64,000 bases of DNA from Candidatus Rifleibacteriota bacterium (lineage in GTDB: Bacteria; Muiribacteriota; Ozemobacteria; Ozemobacterales; Ozemobacteraceae): NCBI GenBank assembly GCA_012517355.1, contig JAAYVD010000111.1, forward strand, positions 121,847 through 185,846, read 5' to 3'. A model generated the notes under the pieces. That model was not told where the DNA came from. It worked only from the letters and a program-made list of their open reading frames with translations, and ran no database searches. Shown here piece after piece: positions 1-5,554 of the stretch (its first letter is position 1; each line of letters begins with the position of its first letter). A program made the position numbers and the translations under genes.

Positions 1-214
1 ACAGCAGGAACAGGGCCATCGACAGGCCGGAGCGGGCGGTCAGCCGGGCCTGCATCGCCTGGTCGAGCCGGGCGTCGAGGCGGGCCTGCAGCCCGGCGGT
101 CCGCAGCCAGGAGTAGAACAGGCCAACCAGCAGGGCCAGCAGCAGCACCGCGGCCGCCAGCGCCATGCCCCCCCGCGGCCGGGCCGGACCCCGAAAAGGT
201 TTCGACCGGCTCAC
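1..214 (-). CDS. gspK: Type II secretion minor pseudopilin GspK, N-terminal part (cut by window edge)
   Basis: Seventy-one residues are visible before the window ends. They read from a GTG at 214, five bases after the gspJ stop. The start has a basic leader (RSKPFRGPARPRGG), then a hydrophobic helix starting MALAAAVLLLALLVG, then an amphipathic stretch containing ARSGLSMALFLL. This is the usual N-terminus of GspK, the pseudopilin that caps the tip of the type II secretion pseudopilus with GspI and GspJ; prepilin peptidase would cut after the second glycine. It is the last visible gene of the gspC-K operon. The rest of gspK, and perhaps gspL and gspM, should lie beyond the left edge. The call rests on gene order plus the N-terminal pattern. 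Confidence 0.72.
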   Translation of the reverse strand, partial: MSRSKPFRGPARPRGGMALAAAVLLLALLVGLFYSWLRTAGLQARLDARLDQAMQARLTARSGLSMALFLL

Positions 215-218
215 GGCC

Positions 219-1115
219 TCACCATTCCGCGGGCAGGAGGGCGGCGGCGGGCAGCACCCGGCGTTCCCTGACGTCCTCGCCCAGGACCTGGACCACCTCC
301 ATGCCCAGGGCCCGGCCCGGTTCGAGGGGGCCCACCCCGCCGGACAGGGCCACCCATTGCCGGCCGTCGTGTCGCAGGAACCGGACCTCGGCCACCCCGT
401 TCAGCAGGACCTGCGACCGCGGGGCCTCCACCGTGGCCACGCCGTGGGCGAGCTGGCTGACGGTGCGGACCAGAACGTGGCGGGCCGGGTCGAACCGCCA
501 TTCCACGCGGTTGAACCCGCGGGGCATGTCGTCGCGGGCGATGATCTCCCGGCGCGACGTTGAATAGGCCAGCATCCCCGATCCGCCCAGGATGGTGAAG
601 GAGGGATCGGCCGGGTCGTGCCGGATCTCCCCGACCTCCTTGCGGAAGACCTCGAGACAGAATTCCGCCTCCCGCGCCGTGCGGCCGGCCGTGCGCGCCG
701 CCCGATCGAGGCGCGCCATCCCGTACAGCAGGCCGTTGGCGAGGGCGAACAGCACCGCGGTGAGAGCCAGGGCCACCCAGAGTTCGACCAGGGTGAACCC
801 CGACCGCCCGCCCACGGCCGGCCACCAGCCGGAAGGGAAAGGCGGAGCGGCCCGACCACGGCAGACCCCTGGTGCGTTTCGGAGAAACGCGGCTTTCAGG
901 GGACGGCCCCCTTGCGACGCGCGAAACCGGCGTTTCGCGCCGCCATCCGTGGCGGCAAGGGGGCACTTCCGACGTCGTGTCGGTCGGGCAGGCCCTCCCC
1001 TCGCCCAGGCGTGAACCGGGGGTTTCGCGCCGCCATCGATGACGGCCAGCGAAGGTGTCCCGTCCCGACGCGGCCGGAAGCCGTTCGGGGTGGTGTGAGG
1101 ATGGGGAGGGTTCAT
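219..1115 (-). CDS. gspJ: Type II secretion minor pseudopilin GspJ with a ~106-residue repeat-derived leader
   Basis: A minor pseudopilin of the secretion pseudopilus. The prepilin signature RSG/FTLVELWVAL lies at residues ~104-116, followed by the hydrophobic helix and a C-terminal domain (EAEFCLEVFRKEV...) typical of GspJ. The ATG at 1115 overlaps the gspI stop as ATGA, so translational coupling supports this start. It gives 298 residues and a pre-cleavage leader of about 106 residues, where pseudopilins normally have 5-25. The extra leader is encoded by a dispersed repeat (family B, 907-1046) and is Arg/Gly/Pro-rich. Either the leader tolerated the insertion, or an unrecognised non-ATG start nearer the signature is used. 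Function assignment is firm; the start is uncertain. Confidence 0.85.
   Translation of the reverse strand: MNPPHPHTTPNGFRPRRDGTPSLAVIDGGAKPPVHAWARGGPARPTRRRKCPLAATDGGAKRRFRASQGGRPLKAAFLRNAPGVCRGRAAPPFPSGWWPAVGGRSGFTLVELWVALALTAVLFALANGLLYGMARLDRAARTAGRTAREAEFCLEVFRKEVGEIRHDPADPSFTILGGSGMLAYSTSRREIIARDDMPRGFNRVEWRFDPARHVLVRTVSQLAHGVATVEAPRSQVLLNGVAEVRFLRHDGRQWVALSGGVGPLEPGRALGMEVVQVLGEDVRERRVLPAAALLPAEW
907..1046. repeat. Dispersed repeat family B, copy 1 (inside gspJ leader)
   Basis: The core at 907-985 contains, read on the minus strand, GACCGACACGACGTCGGAAG, then a GCCGCC...GGCGGC inverted repeat and CGCGAAACGCCGGTTTCGCG, ending in CAAGGGG. A second degenerate unit (CGATGGCGGCGCGAAAC...) follows at 1014-1046. 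By eye the core matches 24040-24121 closely, 13409-13487 well, and parts of 10221-10282 and 39982-40042. Its inverted repeats suggest a REP- or MITE-like element. Here it is translated as part of the GspJ leader. Confidence 0.65.
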
Positions 1116-1489
1116 GTCTCGGGATACTCCGCCAAGTAGGTCTCCAGCATGATCCGGTCGCGATCGTAGACCGAGAACCACTCGACGGTCACATTCACCT
1201 TGTACAAACCGACGAACCGTGTCTTCTGAAACTCGACGGGTTCGAGGGAGACCCGGTAGTTGAAATTCGGAAAATCGCTTCCGAAGCCGCCCACCTGGTG
1301 TCCGGCCCGCAGGGGGCCGGTTTCCAGTTCCACGAGTTTCCGCTGGGCGAGGGCCCGCGCCGTACGGGCCAGGTCGGCCTGGGTCTGCCGCCGGCCAACC
1401 GCGGTCACGCCCCCGGCCAGGACGGCCGCCACCAGCGCCAGCAACCCCAGGGCGAGCAGCACCTCGACCAGGGTGACCCCCCGTCTCAT
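1112..1489 (-). CDS. gspI: Type II secretion minor pseudopilin GspI
   Basis: A protein of 125 residues with a short normal prepilin leader: MRRG/VTLVEVLLALGLLALVAAVL. The hydrophobic helix is followed by RTARALAQRKLVELE, the GspI-type continuation, and a short C-terminal domain. With GspJ and GspK it forms the tip of the secretion pseudopilus in the inner membrane and periplasm. The ATG overlaps the gspH stop by ATGA, and its own stop overlaps the gspJ ATG the same way, so gspH-I-J are tightly coupled. Unlike gspH and gspJ it carries no repeat-derived leader, so it shows what the ancestral leader length probably was. Confidence 0.88.
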   Translation of the reverse strand: MRRGVTLVEVLLALGLLALVAAVLAGGVTAVGRRQTQADLARTARALAQRKLVELETGPLRAGHQVGGFGSDFPNFNYRVSLEPVEFQKTRFVGLYKVNVTVEWFSVYDRDRIMLETYLAEYPET

Positions 1490-2205
1490 TCGGGTTCGAC
1501 CTCCCCGTCGTAGGGCCGGAACCGGATCCGGTGCCGTTCCCCGGTCTCGCGGTCCCGCACCTCCAGGGGTCCGGGGTCGCAGAATCCTTCCGGGGCGGCC
1601 CACCAGCCGGCGTCCAGGCCGGTCACCTCGCACCAGCCGGGCAGGGGGTGGGGTTCGAGGAACAGGCGGTCGACCGTCGGACCGGAGGGTCCCCCATCGC
1701 GCACCTCGAGGCGGCCGTCGACGAGGCGGACGACCCGGGACCGGCCGGAGAAGACGGCCGAGGACCAGCTTTCCCGGCAGAGGAGTTCGAGGCGACGGGT
1801 TTCCCGATCCAGGCGGGTGCGGCCGATCCAGCCGGCGAGTTCCGGCAGGAGAAGCCCGGCTCCCATGGCCAGCAGGGCCATCACCACGACCAGTTCGACC
1901 AGGGTGAAACCGGAGCGGACGCAGGAATAAGGGGAAGGAAGGGGCGCAGGAGAATGGGAGAAAAGGGGGAAGGGGCGAGCGGTGACCTGGCTTCGAAGGG
2001 GAAGCGAGCCTTCGGCGGAAGAAGGAAGATGGGAATGCGTGAGGGAAAAAGAAGAAAGAGGAAATGAAGGGCAAGGAAGGGGCGCAGGAGAATGGGAGAA
2101 AAGGGGGAAGGGGCGAGCGGTGACCTGGCTTCGAAGGGGAAGTTTCCCGCCCCAAGAGACTGGGAGGGAAGTCTTTCGGGGTTGGCCCCGGGGCGGGTGA
2201 GGCAT
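1486..2205 (-). CDS. gspH: Type II secretion minor pseudopilin GspH with tandem-repeat leader
   Basis: The prepilin signature RSG/FTLVELVVVMALLAMG is at residues ~97-112. It is followed by a GspH-like beta-rich domain with paired basic and acidic strands (RRLELLCRESWSSAVFSG). The ATG at 2205, 17 bases after the gspG stop, is the only in-frame ATG before the signature and gives 239 residues. The ~99-residue leader contains two copies of a Pro/Leu/Phe/Ser-rich block (LRSQVTARPFPLFSHSPAPL) 46 residues apart, encoded by a 70 bp direct repeat with a 138 bp period. A leader this long is abnormal for a prepilin. No good ribosome binding site precedes the ATG. Family call firm, start uncertain. Confidence 0.8.
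   Translation of the reverse strand: MPHPPRGQPRKTSLPVSWGGKLPLRSQVTARPFPLFSHSPAPLPCPSFPLSSFSLTHSHLPSSAEGSLPLRSQVTARPFPLFSHSPAPLPSPYSCVRSGFTLVELVVVMALLAMGAGLLLPELAGWIGRTRLDRETRRLELLCRESWSSAVFSGRSRVVRLVDGRLEVRDGGPSGPTVDRLFLEPHPLPGWCEVTGLDAGWWAAPEGFCDPGPLEVRDRETGERHRIRFRPYDGEVEPE
1935..2142. repeat. Direct repeat, 70 bp x 2, 138 bp period (in gspH leader)
   Basis: Copy one spans 1935-2004 and copy two 2073-2142. By eye they are identical, running from AAGGAAGGGGCGCAGGAG to CTTCGAAGGGGAAG. The period of 138 bp is 46 codons, so the gspH frame is kept. The purine-rich strand (plus) is made of GGAAG/GGGAG runs. Confidence 0.85.
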
Positions 2206-2222
2206 CGTGAGACGGGGTGCGG

Positions 2223-2669
2223 TCAGCGGCGGCCGAGGTTCCAGTTCTCGATGTCGGCGAACTCGCCTTCGCCGCCCTGGACACCGTCCTTGCCGTGGCT
2301 GACGAGGTCGAACTCCTTCAGGTGGATGCCGGGGGAGAGGTAGACGAACTCGTGGTCCCAGGCGTCCTTGGGCAGGATGCCCTTCTCCAGGTAGGGGCCC
2401 TTCCATTTGGCGGGTGCGGGGTCGGTGGACGGCTTCTCGACGAGGGCGGCCAGCCCCTGCTCGGTGGTGGGGTAAAACCCGTTGTCGGCGTAGTAGAGGG
2501 CCAGCGCGTTCTCGAGCACGCGCATCTGCACCTCGGTGGTCTGGCGGCGGGCCTCCTCGGTGCGGCCCATCAGGCGGGGCAGGACCAGCCCGGCCAGCAG
2601 GCTGAGGATCACCAACACCACCAGCATCTCGATCAGGGTGAAACCACGGGTCAGCACGGGTCGTTGCAT
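2223..2669 (-). CDS. gspG: Type II secretion major pseudopilin GspG
   Basis: A protein of 148 residues, the normal GspG length. The leader MQRPVLTRG is followed by FTLIEMLVVLVILSLLAGLV with the conserved Glu at +5. The family signature GFYPTTEQGLAALVEKPS is followed by WKGPYLEKGILPKDAWDHEF and the C-terminal calcium-site region (DLVSHGKDGVQGGEGEFADI). It is the main subunit of the pseudopilus that pushes folded exoproteins through the GspD secretin. It starts 17 bases after gspF. This is the most conserved pseudopilin in the operon and the call is secure. Confidence 0.96.
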   Translation of the reverse strand: MQRPVLTRGFTLIEMLVVLVILSLLAGLVLPRLMGRTEEARRQTTEVQMRVLENALALYYADNGFYPTTEQGLAALVEKPSTDPAPAKWKGPYLEKGILPKDAWDHEFVYLSPGIHLKEFDLVSHGKDGVQGGEGEFADIENWNLGRR

Positions 2670-2686
2670 CTTGCGTTCTCCTTGGG

Positions 2687-3883
2687 TCAGAACAGCCTGT
2701 TCATCTCGTAGACGGGCAGCAGCACGCCGACCATGATCCCCCCCACGACCACGCCCAGAACCACGATCAGCAGAGGTTCGAGCAGGGTGAGGAAGAGGTC
2801 GGTGCGCGTGCGGTTTTCGGCCTCCAGTTCGCCGGCCACCGTAGCCAGCAGGCCCCCGAGGTCCCCCGCCGTCTCGCCGGCCTCGACCATCTGCACCACG
2901 AAGCGGGGAAAGGCGGCCGAGCGGGTCAGGGCGGCGGCGAACGGCTCGCCCTTCTCGAGCGCCCCCTCGACGAGGGTCAGGGCTTCGCGCTCCAGTTCCG
3001 AATCGGACGAGTCACGGGCCACCCGGACCACCTCGAGCAGCGACACCCCGCAGCGCAGCATCATGCCGGTGTTGCGGGCCCAGGCCTCGAGCCGCCACCC
3101 GTCAAGGAAGGGGCCCCACAGGGGAAGGGCCTGCTGGCAGCGTTCCCAGGTCCGGCGCCAGGCCGGCCTGGCGAGGGCTGCGCGGCCGGCCACCCAGCCG
3201 GCCAGCGCCACGGCGAGGGCGGGCAGCCCCCACCCCTTCAGCAGCGCGCCGCCCTGGATCAGCAGGCGGGTCGGCCAGGGCAGGCGGCCGTGCAGGTCGG
3301 CGAACACCTGGGCCACGACCGGGACCAGGTAGCCCAGCAGGAAGGCCACCACCCCCGCTGCCACCACGAAGGTCACGGCCGGGTAGGCGATGGCCGACAG
3401 GAACCGGCGCCGGTGCTCCTGCTGGCGGGCCAGGTGGTCGGCCAGTTCCCCGAACGCGGTGTCGAGCCGGCCGGTGGTCTCCCCCACCCGCACCACCGCC
3501 AGGGACCAGGCGTCGAGCACACCGCCGAGGCCGGTCAACACGGCCGACAGGTCGCGCCCCTTCTCGATGCCCTCGCGGATGGCCTGCAGCACCGGGCGGC
3601 GGCCGGACCAGCCGTCCTGGACCTCGAGGCTGGCCAGGGCGCGGGCGAGCGGGATGCCGCCGCGCAGCAGGGCGGCCAGCTGCCGGGAGAACCGGGCGGC
3701 CTCGCCGAGGGAGAACGCCGGAAAAGACGCCGGGGCCGCCCCCGCCTCGCCCGCGGTCAGCTCGAACGGGGTCAGGCCCTGCGCCTGCAGGCGGGCCCTG
3801 GCCTCGCCGGGTTCGGCGGCCTCGACCACCCCGTCGCACTCGGCGCCGGACCGGTCGTAAGCCTTGTAGGTGAACGACGGCAT
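2687..3883 (-). CDS. gspF: Type II secretion inner-membrane platform protein GspF
   Basis: A protein of 398 residues beginning MPSFTYKAYDRSGAECDGVV, the standard GspF/PilC N-terminus. It holds two T2SSF domains (about residues 65-190 and 265-390). Each has the FSRQLAALLRGGIPLARAL-type motif (second copy WARNTGMMLRCGVSLLEVV), separated by membrane segments near 165-190 and 215-240, with a last one (LLIVVLGVVVGGIMVGVLL) near the C-terminus. It is the membrane hub that couples the GspE ATPase to pseudopilus assembly. The ATG lies 5 bases beyond the gspE stop. Confidence 0.95.
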   Translation of the reverse strand: MPSFTYKAYDRSGAECDGVVEAAEPGEARARLQAQGLTPFELTAGEAGAAPASFPAFSLGEAARFSRQLAALLRGGIPLARALASLEVQDGWSGRRPVLQAIREGIEKGRDLSAVLTGLGGVLDAWSLAVVRVGETTGRLDTAFGELADHLARQQEHRRRFLSAIAYPAVTFVVAAGVVAFLLGYLVPVVAQVFADLHGRLPWPTRLLIQGGALLKGWGLPALAVALAGWVAGRAALARPAWRRTWERCQQALPLWGPFLDGWRLEAWARNTGMMLRCGVSLLEVVRVARDSSDSELEREALTLVEGALEKGEPFAAALTRSAAFPRFVVQMVEAGETAGDLGGLLATVAGELEAENRTRTDLFLTLLEPLLIVVLGVVVGGIMVGVLLPVYEMNRLF

Positions 3884-3888
3884 CGCGA

Positions 3889-5547
3889 TTACCCGGCCTC
3901 GCCCCCGGCGCAGACCCGGTCGACCTCTTCGCGGGTGGTCAGGCCGGCCTGCACCTTCCGGCGGCCGTCGTCGGCCAGCACCGGCAACCCACGGGAGCGG
4001 ACGGCCGCCCGGATGCCGTCGAGGGAGGCCTGGCGGCCGATCAGGGCCGACAGTTCGTCGTCGATCTCGAGCAGCTCGAACAACCCGATCCGCCCGGCAT
4101 ACCCGGACCGGCCGCAGCGGTCGCAGCCGGGGGCGGTCCAGGAGCCGTCGGGGCCGGCCCGCCGGCAACCCGCGCACAGCCGCCGCACCAGCCGCTGGGC
4201 GAGCACCCCGATCAGGGTCGAGGCCACCAGGTAGGGCTCGACCTTCATGTCGACCAGGCGGACGGCGGCCGAGGCGGCGTCGTTGGTGTGCAGCGTCGAG
4301 AAGACCAGGTGGCCGGTCAGGCTGGCCTGGATGGCCATGGTGGCGGTCTCCTCGTCGCGGATCTCGCCGACCATGATCACATCGGGGTCCTGGCGCAAGA
4401 TGGAGCGCAGGCCGGCCGCGAAGGTGAACCCGATCTTGGGTTTGACGGGGATCTGGCTGGCCCCTGCCAGCTCGTATTCGACGGGATCCTCGAGGGTGAT
4501 GATGTTGACGCCGGGGGAGATGACCCGCATGATGGCGCCGTACAAGGTGGTCGTCTTGCCCGACCCGGTGGGCCCGGTCACCAGCAGGATGCCGTTGGGC
4601 CGGCGGATCAGCCGGTCGAACCCCGCCAGGGTGGCCGGTTCCATGCCCATCTGTTCGAGGGTCAGCAGCTCGGTCTTGCGGTCGAGCAGCCGCAGCACCA
4701 CCCGCTCGCCGTGCGCCGAAGGCACGCAGCTGACGCGGATGTCGACCTCGCGTTCGCCGAACCGGACCCGGATCTTGCCGTCCTGGGGCAGCCGGCGTTC
4801 GGCGATGTCGAGGGCGGCCATGATCTTGACGCGCGAGGTGACCGGGGCGTGCAGGGTGCGCGGCGGGGCGAAGCGGTCGTTGAGGACGCCGTCGATGCGG
4901 AACCGGATGCGGAAACCGTCGGTGCCCAGCTCGAGATGGATGTCCGAAGCCCGCTCGCGCAGGGCCTGGAAGATCAGGGTGTTGACGAACTTGACGACCG
5001 GGGCCTTGTTGGCCGAGGCGAGCACGTCCTCCACCTGGATCTTTTCCAGCTGGTCTTCGAGGTTGCCCTCGACGGTCAGGGTGTCGATGATCTCCTCGGA
5101 GGGGCGGCCCTTGCCCCAGGTCTCGTTGAGGATCTCCAGGATGGCGGCGGGGGGCATCACGGTGACGTGCAGCGGCCGGCCACGGGCCAGGGCCAGCTCG
5201 TCGAGCGGCCCGCAGGCGAGCGGCTCGGCGGTCACCACGTAGAGGGACTCGGCCGTCTCGTGCACGGGCAGCAGCCGGTGGCGGCGCAGGTGCTCGATGG
5301 GCAGGGAATCGAGGAGCCGCTGGTCGATGTCCTTGGCGGCCAGGCGGGGCAGGAAATCGAACCCCCACTGGCCGGCGAGGGTCCGGTAGAGGACCTCCTC
5401 GTCGACCGTCCCGTCGGCCACCAGCCGCTCGCCGAGCCTTCCGCCCTCGGCGGCCTGACGGGCCAGGGCCTCCTCGAGGGCGGCGGGGGGCAGGGCACCC
5501 TGGGCCAGGAGCAGCTCGCCGAGCCGGCGCGGGGGGGGCGTCGCCAT
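3889..5547 (-). CDS. gspE: Type II secretion ATPase GspE
   Basis: A cytoplasmic hexameric ATPase that powers pseudopilus assembly, 552 residues from the ATG at 5547 (7 bases after the gspD stop). The N-terminal GspE_N domain (RLGELLLAQGALPPAALEEA, then a second lobe) is followed by the RecA-like domain. That domain has Walker A GPTGSGKTTTLYGAI near residue 325, Asp box and Walker B (DPDVIMVGEIRDEETA) near 390, and the HTNDAASAAVRLVDM His box. A four-cysteine zinc motif (CAGC...CDRC) is near 455-480, as in most GspE. A GTG three residues or more upstream is possible, but the ATG gives the standard N-terminus. Confidence 0.96.
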   Translation of the reverse strand: MATPPPRRLGELLLAQGALPPAALEEALARQAAEGGRLGERLVADGTVDEEVLYRTLAGQWGFDFLPRLAAKDIDQRLLDSLPIEHLRRHRLLPVHETAESLYVVTAEPLACGPLDELALARGRPLHVTVMPPAAILEILNETWGKGRPSEEIIDTLTVEGNLEDQLEKIQVEDVLASANKAPVVKFVNTLIFQALRERASDIHLELGTDGFRIRFRIDGVLNDRFAPPRTLHAPVTSRVKIMAALDIAERRLPQDGKIRVRFGEREVDIRVSCVPSAHGERVVLRLLDRKTELLTLEQMGMEPATLAGFDRLIRRPNGILLVTGPTGSGKTTTLYGAIMRVISPGVNIITLEDPVEYELAGASQIPVKPKIGFTFAAGLRSILRQDPDVIMVGEIRDEETATMAIQASLTGHLVFSTLHTNDAASAAVRLVDMKVEPYLVASTLIGVLAQRLVRRLCAGCRRAGPDGSWTAPGCDRCGRSGYAGRIGLFELLEIDDELSALIGRQASLDGIRAAVRSRGLPVLADDGRRKVQAGLTTREEVDRVCAGGEAG

Positions 5548-5554
5548 CGGGCCG

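Noticed and set aside
1920..2170. The purine-rich repeat in the gspH leader as a further family A copy
   Set aside because: It shares GGGAGAAA/GGGGAA runs with family A but lacks the inverted-repeat ends and the CATCGATG core.
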